Positions 32,764 through 40,323 of a stretch of DNA of 40,323 nucleotides are shown piece after piece. A program made the position numbers and the translations under genes. How positions within the stretch are numbered: the stretch's first letter is position 1; every line of letters begins with the position of its first letter. The notes under the pieces were generated by a model. The model saw only the letters and a list, made by a program, of their open reading frames with translations. It did no database searches and was not told where the DNA came from. Where the stretch lies: positions 1-40,323 of the forward strand of contig NZ_KK082678.1 of NCBI RefSeq assembly GCF_000599605.1. Direction: 5' to 3'. This stretch comes from Prevotella sp. HJM029 (GTDB lineage: Bacteria; Bacteroidota; Bacteroidia; Bacteroidales; Bacteroidaceae).

Positions 32764-35700
32764 ATGAACAGTTATCAACAACGAAGTAAGACCGCAGTAG
32801 GCAGGCTTTTGCTCGCGCTGCTGCTGCTCATTCCACTCGGTGTGAATGCGCAAAGTATGACAACCATTACCGGTTTAGTGAAAGATGGGCAGGGAGAACC
32901 GCTCATTGGCGCCTCGGTGGTGCAGAAAGGCACGTCGAACGGCACAATAACCGACCTCGATGGGCATTTCAAAGTGCAGGTACCTGCAGGCGCAACCTTA
33001 GTTATTAGCTATGTGGGGTTCAGCGAAAAAGAGGTGAAAGCAGCCCCCAATCTTTCGGTAACGCTGCAAGATAAGGCCAAAGCCATTGATGAAGTGGTGG
33101 TGGTGGGCTATGGCACACAGAAGAAAGCCAATCTCACAGGTTCGGTTTCGCAGGTGAAAATGAGCGATGTTTTGGGCGATCGTCCAATGGTAAATGCTGC
33201 GGCTGCGTTGCAAGGAGCAATGCCAGGATTGACCATTGGCGGCGGTTCCGGACCTGGATTTGCAAAATCAATGAATGTGCGCGGCACGCTTTCTATCAAC
33301 GGAGGCGCACCGCTTGTACTCATAGACAATGTGGAAGGCGATATCAGTGCACTCAATCCCGAGGACATTGAGCGCGTGACGGTGTTGAAAGATGCTGCCA
33401 GTTCGGCCATTTATGGTGCGCGTGCTGCCGGCGGTGTGATTTTGGTAACTTTGAAACGCCCCAACGCTAATGCCCGGTTTACGGCCAATTACAACTTTAA
33501 TGTGGGCTGGGAACAGTCGCTCAACCATTTGCAACAGGCATCGCTGATGGAATATTTGGATGCCTATCTCGAAGCAGGCTACTCCAATTCTTATTGGGCG
33601 GGTAACGGCGAAGTGAGCAAATGGCGCAACTATCTGCAACAATATCAGCGCGACCCAGCATCGATTGCCACCGTGGGCGACGGCATCTTTAAAGACACCG
33701 ATGGCCGTGTTTACTGGCTATCGGAAAAGAATTTGGCCAAGAACATTCTCACTACGGGTGCCATTACCAACCACAATCTAACGGTTTCGGGTGGTACCGG
33801 CACGTTGCGTTATCGTCTTTCGGGCAGCTTAAGTCGTGAGAATGGGCCGTTGGTGACCGATAAAGACATGTTCCGCCGCAAGACTATCAGTGGCTTTGTT
33901 GCGGCCGATGTGCAAAAATGGTATACGCAAGAGGTCACCTTCACCTACACTAATTCCACGCAACAAGCGCCCCAGAACATTGGCAACATGAACGGTTTCT
34001 ATTCAACCCGTCTTATTAACTACTATCCCGAGGGACGTATTCCGGGTTCGATTTTAGGCATTCAAGAAGATTTGCCTTCGCAAACGCCGCTCAATATGCT
34101 CACGTATGCGCCCACTTCGTTGGTTGAGAAATCCATGCCACGGGTGTCGTTGCGTGCCATTTTCCGTCCGCTTCAGGGTTGGCATATCACAGGTGAATAT
34201 ACTTATGACCGTCTTGATGAGCATCAACAGTTTTATTCCGGGCGGTTTAGATTTGCTGATGCCCAGCTTGCTGCAAAATATTCTACCGAGAGGGGACAGG
34301 ATTTCTATCGCATGTATGACGCCACCACAAAATACAATGCTTTGAACCTCTTTACCAATTATGAGTGCAAATGGGGCGAGCACGCGTTTAAAGTGATGGC
34401 GGGTTTCAACCAAGAGAAATCCTATTATCGTTATTTTTATGGCAATGTGTTGGCACAAGCCGTGCCCACTGTGCCTTCGTTTGCCGGCGGAACCGGTGAG
34501 AAAACCATCATTGATAAGTATTCAGAATATGCCATTCGCAGCGGTTTTGCGCGTTTGAATTATGCCTATTTAGACCGCTATCTGTTAGAGGTAAACGGAC
34601 GTTATGATGGCTCTTCGAAGTTTCCTAAGAACCATCGTTTCGGCTTTTTCCCCTCTGTGAGTGTGGGTTGGCGCATGGGTCAGGAGGCGTTTATGACGTG
34701 GTCGCACAACTGGTTGGATGATTTGAAATTCCGTTTGTCCTATGGTTCGGTGGGCAATCAGCGCATCAGTCCTTATCAGTTCACGCCCATTATGAGTGTC
34801 AACAGCAGTGGCACCTATATATTAGATGGTGAAAGCAAGACCACTTACATCACCTCGCCAGGCTTGGTGAGCCGCAATTTCACGTGGGAGAAGGTGACAA
34901 CGTTTAATGTTGGTTTCGATTTCTATGCCTTCAAGAACCGTCTTACTGCCACGTTTGATTGGTTTGACCGCCGCACAACGGGCATGTTGGCTGCCGGAAT
35001 TGAAATTCCCAAGGTGGTGGGCACGTCGGCACCGTTGCAGAATGTGGCCAACATGAAGAACAGAGGGTGGGAACTCAATGTGACATGGCGCGACAAGATT
35101 GGAGCGGTGGACTATCACATAGGGTTCAATCTCTATGACAGTCAGGCCGAAATCACGAAGTTTAACAACGAGTCGCGCTTGCTTTCCGACTACTATGTAG
35201 GGCGCAAGATTGGCGAAATATGGGGCTATGTGGCCGATGGTTATTATACCCTTGACGACTTTAACGAAGCCGATGCCCGGCACAAAACCTGGACGCTGAA
35301 GCCTGGTGTGACGAAGATTAACGGAGCAAACCCGCAACCTGGCGACATGAAGTTTAAGGATTTGCGTGGCGATGGCGTCATCAATGCCGGCGACAACACC
35401 GTTGACAACCCCGGCGACCGCAAGATTATTGGTAACGATGCCGCCCGCTATCAGTTTGGTGCAAACCTTGGTGCGAGCTACAAAGGTTTCAGTTTAGACG
35501 TGATGTTGCAGGGCGTTGGCAAGCGTGACTATTGGCTTGGCGGTGCAGCGCTGTTCCCCTTTGGCGGTGCTGGTGCAGGTGATGCCGTGTTCCAAGCGCT
35601 CTATGCCAACCAAACCGACTATTGGCGGGCAAAGAGCTATGACCCTGCGAGCCCTGACTATATGCAACCTGTGAATCCCAACAGCAAGCTATTCCGCATT

Positions 35701-36012
35701 TATGACCAAGGTAACAACGTGGGTTCCAACACGCGGGTGAGCGACAAATATTTGCAAAATGCAGCCTATCTGCGCATCAAGAACATTACGTTGGCCTACA
35801 CCTTACCTAAAATATGGGTGAGACGTGCGATGTTGCAAGATGCCAAGCTCTATGTTAGTGTAGAGAATTTGGCCACTTTCAGTCATCTTCCCAAGGGTTA
35901 TGACCCCGAAGGAACGGCTGCATCAACCACGGCCAATGCCTTGAGCAACGGCATTTCGTGGGGCTATCCCTATTATCGCACCATCTCGTTGGGTGCCAGC
36001 ATTACATTCTAA
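32764..36012 (+). CDS. SusC/RagA family TonB-linked outer-membrane transporter
   Basis: A 1,082-residue beta-barrel transporter. It has a signal peptide (ending about GVNAQ, residue 30), a carboxypeptidase-D-like domain (TITGLVKDGQGEPLIGASVV, then YVGFSEKEV), the TonB box/plug junction DEVVVVGYGTQKKANLTGSV, a plug (VLKDAASSAIYGARAAGGVI) and a 22-strand-type barrel ending in a terminal Phe (GASITF). With SusD it imports oligosaccharides across the outer membrane in a TonB-dependent way. The substrate is not readable from the sequence. It heads the operon with SusD (16 nt downstream) and a sulfatase. No ECF sigma, hybrid two-component or glycoside hydrolase gene is visible in the window. Confidence 0.96.
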   Translation: MNSYQQRSKTAVGRLLLALLLLIPLGVNAQSMTTITGLVKDGQGEPLIGASVVQKGTSNGTITDLDGHFKVQVPAGATLVISYVGFSEKEVKAAPNLSVTLQDKAKAIDEVVVVGYGTQKKANLTGSVSQVKMSDVLGDRPMVNAAAALQGAMPGLTIGGGSGPGFAKSMNVRGTLSINGGAPLVLIDNVEGDISALNPEDIERVTVLKDAASSAIYGARAAGGVILVTLKRPNANARFTANYNFNVGWEQSLNHLQQASLMEYLDAYLEAGYSNSYWAGNGEVSKWRNYLQQYQRDPASIATVGDGIFKDTDGRVYWLSEKNLAKNILTTGAITNHNLTVSGGTGTLRYRLSGSLSRENGPLVTDKDMFRRKTISGFVAADVQKWYTQEVTFTYTNSTQQAPQNIGNMNGFYSTRLINYYPEGRIPGSILGIQEDLPSQTPLNMLTYAPTSLVEKSMPRVSLRAIFRPLQGWHITGEYTYDRLDEHQQFYSGRFRFADAQLAAKYSTERGQDFYRMYDATTKYNALNLFTNYECKWGEHAFKVMAGFNQEKSYYRYFYGNVLAQAVPTVPSFAGGTGEKTIIDKYSEYAIRSGFARLNYAYLDRYLLEVNGRYDGSSKFPKNHRFGFFPSVSVGWRMGQEAFMTWSHNWLDDLKFRLSYGSVGNQRISPYQFTPIMSVNSSGTYILDGESKTTYITSPGLVSRNFTWEKVTTFNVGFDFYAFKNRLTATFDWFDRRTTGMLAAGIEIPKVVGTSAPLQNVANMKNRGWELNVTWRDKIGAVDYHIGFNLYDSQAEITKFNNESRLLSDYYVGRKIGEIWGYVADGYYTLDDFNEADARHKTWTLKPGVTKINGANPQPGDMKFKDLRGDGVINAGDNTVDNPGDRKIIGNDAARYQFGANLGASYKGFSLDVMLQGVGKRDYWLGGAALFPFGGAGAGDAVFQALYANQTDYWRAKSYDPASPDYMQPVNPNSKLFRIYDQGNNVGSNTRVSDKYLQNAAYLRIKNITLAYTLPKIWVRRAMLQDAKLYVSVENLATFSHLPKGYDPEGTAASTTANALSNGISWGYPYYRTISLGASITF

Positions 36013-36028
36013 TCTAAAAAATATTCTT

Positions 36029-38101
36029 ATGAAAAAGATGATAACAGTCGTCGTGCTCGCAGCCACCGTGCTCACTGCTTGTAACGATAGTTTTTTGGAA
36101 AAATACCCTTTGACCGATCTCACCGAAGAGAATGCTTTCAAGGAATACGACAACTTCAAGGCGTTTATGAACCCTTGTTATGAAATGTTTACCAACACCA
36201 CCATTCGCACAAGCATCAACAGTAGTTACATGCAGGCTCAGTTCACCGGTGATTGGTATGGCGGTTTGGTCACACACCGCGATAATGCCCGCAATCCCTA
36301 CGCTTATGAAACCATCACAGCGACAGCCGATGGGGGCGGATGGGACTTTGACTATATCCGAAGAATAAACATCATGATGAGCCATTTGAACGATGGTGCC
36401 CTCACGTCTGCACAGATAGCGCATTGGCGTTCGGTGGGTTATTTCTTCTCTGCCTATTGGTATATGGAGCTCATCGACCGCTTTGGCGATGTGCCTTGGG
36501 TGACAAAGGTGTTGGATGAGAGCAATCCCGAGAGCTATGGTCCGCGCACTCCGCGTGCAGTGGTGGCCGATAGCATCATCGCACGCTTGGAATATGCCGC
36601 CGCACACATCGGTAATTTCAACGATGGCGACAACACCCTCACAACCAATGCCGTCAAGGCGGCACTCTCACGCTTTCTGCTTCGTGAAGCCACATGGGCG
36701 AAATACCATGGACTGAATGAGCCTTTTGAGACCTATCTGCGCCGCTGTATGGTCGTTTCACAAGAATTGATGGATGCTTATCCTACGCTCTATCAAGGTG
36801 AGGATGGCCATCATACGCCTGCAACGGGATATGGTGAGCTGTGGACGACGGAGAATCTGAAAGGCAAGCCCGGTGTGATTTACTACAAGTCGTTTGTGAA
36901 CAACGTGTTGATGAATCGCTACAACGATTTTGAACACATTGCTGCTAATGCTGCCGATGTGCCGCAATACACCGTCGATTTGTTTCTCATGCAAAACGGA
37001 TTGCCCATTGCCAATGCCGCTTCGGGCTATCAAGGTGGGCGTGGCAAGGATATGTGGGGTACCTTTGCCGACCGCGATCCGCGCTTGTATCAAAACATTC
37101 AGCCACCTTATGTGGTGGCACCCAACAAGCAAGTGCCCGACAATGTCAACACCTTCCGCACATGGAAGTTTCTGCAAGCTGGTGACAACAACCAAGGACA
37201 TGTGGTGACAGCGGCCGAAGCTGCGAAATATCGCTATTACATTGATTACATGGGTGCTAACGAAAAATGCGTGCGTGGTGGTGCAGCCGGTGGAGAAGGC
37301 ATGAAACGATGCCCTGGACAAAACTGGGGAGCCGCACTAACACCCGTGAGTCCCAACCTCACTACCGACGCACGCGTGCCCTATATGCGTTGCCGCACGG
37401 GCTATTATTTCTGGAAAAATTACGACTTATGGGAGTTCTCCACAGGCTCATCGGCGTTCTGTACGGCCGACAAACCCATCTTCAAGATTGAGGAAGTGTT
37501 GCTCAACTATGCTGAGGCGGCTTGGGAGTTGGGGCTGTTCACGCAGGCAGTGGCCGACAAAACCATCAATAAACTACGCGACCGAGCAGGTGTGGCTCAC
37601 ATGGTTGTAGCCAACATCGACGACAATTTCGATCCCCATCGCGACCGCGGTACGGCACCCTGGTGGACAGGTCACGGCGGAAAGTTTGGCAACTATAATG
37701 TCAATCCCGTGTTGTGGGAAATTCGCCGCGAGCGTCAAATCGAACTCTTTGGTGAGGGTTTTGCTTTCTACGATGTGCGGCGCTGGGCGAAAGCGGCCTA
37801 CTATGTCAACCGGCAGCCTTGTGGACTGTGGACCACTGCCACGCAAAACATCTATGCACCGCGTGCCAATGCTTACACGGGGCAGTTTGTAGATTACGAC
37901 GAAATCAGCACCAATGGCAAGGCTGCTGCTGAGAACAACAGTGCCGGAAGTGGCTGGATTTACACCTATGAAAGTCCGCTTGTGCACGGCGGGTGGCTCG
38001 ATACCTATTATCTGAGTATGGTTCCCACAAGCCAGATTGTGCTCAACAAGCAGCTCACGCAGAACCCCGGTTACAACGAACTTTTCGGATTAAACAATTA
38101 A
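36029..38101 (+). CDS. SusD/RagB family nutrient-binding lipoprotein
   Basis: A 690-residue surface lipoprotein. Its signal peptide ends in LTAC (MKKMITVVVLAATVLTACND), and the mature start DSFLEKYPLTDLTEENAF is typical of RagB/SusD. The C-terminal SusD block is visible around IEEVLLNYAEAAWELG and LWEIRRERQIELFGEGFAFY, then DVRRWAKAA. It caps the SusC barrel and binds glycan. ATG 36029 follows the SusC stop by 16 nt; the frame is open upstream to 35993, inside SusC. Confidence 0.96.
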   Translation: MKKMITVVVLAATVLTACNDSFLEKYPLTDLTEENAFKEYDNFKAFMNPCYEMFTNTTIRTSINSSYMQAQFTGDWYGGLVTHRDNARNPYAYETITATADGGGWDFDYIRRINIMMSHLNDGALTSAQIAHWRSVGYFFSAYWYMELIDRFGDVPWVTKVLDESNPESYGPRTPRAVVADSIIARLEYAAAHIGNFNDGDNTLTTNAVKAALSRFLLREATWAKYHGLNEPFETYLRRCMVVSQELMDAYPTLYQGEDGHHTPATGYGELWTTENLKGKPGVIYYKSFVNNVLMNRYNDFEHIAANAADVPQYTVDLFLMQNGLPIANAASGYQGGRGKDMWGTFADRDPRLYQNIQPPYVVAPNKQVPDNVNTFRTWKFLQAGDNNQGHVVTAAEAAKYRYYIDYMGANEKCVRGGAAGGEGMKRCPGQNWGAALTPVSPNLTTDARVPYMRCRTGYYFWKNYDLWEFSTGSSAFCTADKPIFKIEEVLLNYAEAAWELGLFTQAVADKTINKLRDRAGVAHMVVANIDDNFDPHRDRGTAPWWTGHGGKFGNYNVNPVLWEIRRERQIELFGEGFAFYDVRRWAKAAYYVNRQPCGLWTTATQNIYAPRANAYTGQFVDYDEISTNGKAAAENNSAGSGWIYTYESPLVHGGWLDTYYLSMVPTSQIVLNKQLTQNPGYNELFGLNN

Positions 38102-38108
38102 ACGAATA

Positions 38109-39644
38109 ATGAAAACATTTTCATCGCTTTGGCTCACGCCGGCAGCATGGTTTGCCCTGCTGCCAGCACAGGCCGCAAAAACCACGAAGCCCAACATCCT
38201 CTACATCATGTGCGACGACATGGGCTATGGCGATTTGGGCTGCTATGGACAGCCCTACATCCTCACACCCAACATCGACCGTATGGCTTCCGAGGGTATG
38301 CGCTTCACTCAGGCCTATGCCGGAGCGCCTGTGAGCGCACCGTCGCGGGCGTGTTTCATGACAGGGCAGCACAGCGGACACACCGAAGTGCGCGGCAACA
38401 AGGAATATTGGGATGCCCAGCACACCGTGAAGTATGGCCAAAACACCGACTTTGCCGTTGTGGGGCAACATCCATACGACCCCAACCACATCCTTCTGAC
38501 CGAAATCATGAAAGCCAACGGCTATCAGACGGGCATGTTTGGTAAGTGGGCGGGCGGCTACGAAGGATCGGTTTCCACACCCGACAAGCGCGGTGTTGAC
38601 GAGTTCTTTGGCTACATCTGCCAGTTTCAGGCCCATCTCTACTACCCCAATTTCCTCAATGCCTACAGCCGGGCGCAGGGCGACAAAGGCGTGAGGCGCG
38701 TGGTGTTAGACGAGAATATCGCCTATCCCATGTTTGGTGACGACTATCACAAGCGCACAGCCTATTCGGCCGACCTCATTCATCGCCACGCTTTGCAATG
38801 GCTTGAGGCGCAAACGCCCGGCAAACCCTTCTTTGGAGTGCTCACCTACACGCTGCCCCATGCCGAATTGGCACAGCCCAATGACTCGTTGGTAGCGTTC
38901 TACAAGAAGCGGTTCTTTGTCGATAAAACCTGGGGCGGGCAGGAACCATCGCGCTACAACGCTGTGGAGCACACCCATGCCCAGTTTGCTGCCATGATAA
39001 CCCGTTTGGATGCCTATGTGGGCGAGATTATGGCGCTGCTTAAACGCAAGGGACTCGACGACAACACGCTCGTGATTTTCACCAGCGATAACGGCCCCCA
39101 CGAGGAGGGAGGTGCCGACCCCACATTCTTCAATCGAGATGGAAAGTTGCGCGGACTCAAACGACAATGCTACGAGGGCGGCATTCGAATTCCGTTTATT
39201 GCCCGTTGGAAAGGCCACATCGCAGCCGGGCAAGTCAGCGCGTTGCCCTTTGCTTTCTACGACCTCATGCCTACGTTTAGCGAGTTGGCTGGCGTGAAAA
39301 ATTGTACCCAACGCTATCGCAACCGCCGCCTAAAAACCGACTATTTCGATGGACTTTCCATCGTGCCAACGCTCCTTGGGCACGATGCCGAGCAGCAACG
39401 CCACCCTCATCTCTATTGGGAGTTTGCCGAAACCAACCAGATTGCCGTGCGCCGAGGCGATTGGAAATTAGTGGTCATCAAGGGTGTGCCCCATCTCTAT
39501 AATCTCGAAACCGACCTGCACGAGGACCACGACCTCGCCACCGAGCACCCCGCTATCGTGCAACAACTCGTCGACATCATCCATCAAGAGCATGTCGACA
39601 GCCCACTATTCCCCGTCACGCTGCCGCTGAAGTTTCGTTTCTAA
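38109..39644 (+). CDS. Serine-type sulfatase of the Sus operon
   Basis: A 511-residue exported sulfatase. A signal peptide (cleavage near LPAQAAK, residue 23) precedes NILYIMCDDMGYGDLG (metal-binding DD). The active-site motif is S-A-P-S-R at 76-80, where Ser76 would be oxidised to formylglycine by an anaerobic sulfatase-maturating enzyme encoded elsewhere. FTSDNGPHEE gives the second metal site. The usual GKWHLG is GKWAGG here. It starts 7 nt after the SusD stop. It suggests that the operon handles a sulfated glycan such as mucin or glycosaminoglycan; the exact linkage is inference. Confidence 0.93.
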   Translation: MKTFSSLWLTPAAWFALLPAQAAKTTKPNILYIMCDDMGYGDLGCYGQPYILTPNIDRMASEGMRFTQAYAGAPVSAPSRACFMTGQHSGHTEVRGNKEYWDAQHTVKYGQNTDFAVVGQHPYDPNHILLTEIMKANGYQTGMFGKWAGGYEGSVSTPDKRGVDEFFGYICQFQAHLYYPNFLNAYSRAQGDKGVRRVVLDENIAYPMFGDDYHKRTAYSADLIHRHALQWLEAQTPGKPFFGVLTYTLPHAELAQPNDSLVAFYKKRFFVDKTWGGQEPSRYNAVEHTHAQFAAMITRLDAYVGEIMALLKRKGLDDNTLVIFTSDNGPHEEGGADPTFFNRDGKLRGLKRQCYEGGIRIPFIARWKGHIAAGQVSALPFAFYDLMPTFSELAGVKNCTQRYRNRRLKTDYFDGLSIVPTLLGHDAEQQRHPHLYWEFAETNQIAVRRGDWKLVVIKGVPHLYNLETDLHEDHDLATEHPAIVQQLVDIIHQEHVDSPLFPVTLPLKFRF

Positions 39645-39665
39645 CCAAGCACAGCCGTCACACTG

Positions 39666-39697
39666 CCCCTGCTCAACGCGCCTGAGTAGGGGTATTT
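39666..39697 (+). terminator. Terminator of the Sus operon
   Basis: CCCCTGCTCA (39666-39675) pairs with TGAGTAGGGG (39683-39692), 9 of 10 positions, followed by TATTTT. It lies 22 nt after the sulfatase stop. Confidence 0.8.
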
Positions 39698-39755
39698 TAG
39701 GGCAATCATCCATCATCTGGTGGCTATCCTCTGAATGCTTTTTGTTACAATTTGT

Positions 39756-39786
39756 TTTTTTATCTTCCCAAAAAGCATTACCTTTG
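39756..39786 (+). promoter_or_regulatory. Promoter of the YxKP peptide C gene
   Basis: TACCTTTG (39779-39786) matches TAnnTTTG exactly. TTTT at 39756-39759 is a weak -33 element at 19 nt; TTTG at 39751 would need a 24-nt spacer. The leader would be about 325 nt. Confidence 0.5.
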
Positions 39787-39856
39787 CCGACAATTAAACT
39801 GAAAGTGTTTGTATGCAAGCGAAAAATAATTTTTCAAGCAGTGTGATTTTTAACAT

Positions 39857-39883
39857 CAATTATTTGGTTGAACCAAATAATTG
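39857..39883. repeat. 27-bp perfect palindrome
   Basis: CAATTATTTGGTT and its exact reverse complement AACCAAATAATTG flank a single G at 39870. A shorter version with the same core (ATTATTTGG/CCAAATAAT) occurs at 5283-5305. Confidence 0.7.
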
Positions 39884-39886
39884 TAT

Positions 39887-39931
<45 letters not shown>

Positions 39932-39950
39932 AGCGAGACCAATATAAAGG

Positions 39951-39969
39951 TACGCGTGGCGCACGCGTA
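39951..39969. repeat. GC-rich 8-bp inverted repeat
   Basis: TACGCGTG and CACGCGTA flank GCG and are followed by ATATACAACATAAACGC. A related CGCGCG-rich run with a similar AT-rich neighbour occurs near 5217-5240. Confidence 0.55.
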
Positions 39970-40114
39970 ATATACAACATAAACGCTTACACACAAAGGG
40001 TGTGCACGAAGTTTTTTCATAACTTCATGCATGCCCTTTTTGCGTGCATAAATGAATGGGTTGTGTGTGCAAAACAAGGATTCAATAACGTTTAATAAAA
40101 ATAGTTTTAACAAG

Positions 40115-40285
40115 ATGAAGAAAAAAACAACAAAACGGGTGTATGTAAAGCCCGAAAGCACGGTTATTCCGATGGAATATACGGACGGATTGTGCAAGGC
40201 TTCTGTGCAACCTAAATTGAAAGAAGAGGACTGGAAAAGTCTAGAAGAGAAGAACGATGAACTTGAAACAGATGTTGAACCCTAA
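40115..40285 (+). CDS. Small YxKP-motif peptide (copy C)
   Basis: A 56-residue peptide: MKKKTTKRVYVKPESTVIPM, then a middle with one Cys and an acidic Glu-rich end (ELETDVEP). I chose ATG 40115; the frame is open to 40052, but the extra residues do not fit the family. It shares the basic start and Y-x-K-P motif with copies A and B. Another gene begins 13 nt after its stop, as the fimbrillin gene does after copy B. Its long leader carries the (AC)20 tract. Confidence 0.65.
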   Translation: MKKKTTKRVYVKPESTVIPMEYTDGLCKASVQPKLKEEDWKSLEEKNDELETDVEP

Positions 40286-40297
40286 AATGGTGGAAGA

Positions 40298-40323
40298 ATG
40301 AAAAGAAGTTTGATAACATTTGG
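40298..40323 (+). CDS. Start of a further gene, cut by the window end
   Basis: ATG AAA AGA AGT TTG ATA ACA TTT opens a frame (MKRSLITF) that looks like the start of a signal peptide. It lies 12 nt after the YxKP peptide C stop. Only eight complete codons are visible. Confidence 0.5.

Overview
The window is chromosomal DNA from a member of the Bacteroidota, most likely Prevotella or a close relative. The evidence is a SusC/SusD pair, a fimbrillin lipoprotein, an HU-HIG DNA-binding protein, a DUF4923 protein, Bacteroidales-type tyrosine recombinases, and repeated use of the Bacteroidota promoter (-7 box TAnnTTTG, with TTTG about 20 nt upstream). No tRNA, rRNA or CRISPR array was seen.

Positions 1-10.8 kb are accessory. 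Two helix-turn-helix genes of the excisionase type lead into a two-gene unit, a DUF4747-like soluble protein overlapping a four-helix membrane protein, which I propose as a candidate defence pair. Next come an HU gene, a small YxKP peptide gene, an IS256-type element (variant Zn-binding transposase) whose transposase has an early frameshift, and a BspA-like surface protein gene cut off by that IS. A compact block follows: a DUF4411/PIN-like gene overlapping an ImmA/IrrE metallopeptidase gene (probable toxin-antitoxin), a small element gene, and two tyrosine recombinases, the second split by a frameshift.

Positions 11-19.6 kb are mostly core: a BI-1 family membrane protein, a DUF4923 protein with its signal peptide out of frame, a YxKP peptide plus fimbrillin pair, a UvrD-like helicase with an inserted DnaQ-like exonuclease domain, a GNAT acetyltransferase, a glutaredoxin and a HAD phosphatase. 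At 19.9-22.8 kb lies an AT-rich islet: a gene whose C-terminal half resembles FtsZ but which lacks the GTP-binding glycine box, a UDG-fold-like gene, and a decayed IS982 copy. I consider this pair the best candidate for an undescribed system.

Positions 22.8-32.3 kb hold the yihY-prmC-recX-comF operon, a HipBA-type pair, clpB and a CPBP protease gene flanked by two near-identical terminators. Positions 32.7-39.6 kb form a small polysaccharide-utilisation-type operon: SusC, SusD and a serine-type sulfatase. The window ends with a highly structured leader carrying an (AC)20 tract, a third YxKP peptide gene and the first codons of another gene.

Two themes recur. The first is a family of short YxKP peptides, each encoded first in its transcription unit. 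The second is promoters placed so close to start codons that the mRNAs look leaderless. Everything here was read by eye; family names without an unmistakable motif are given as resemblance only.
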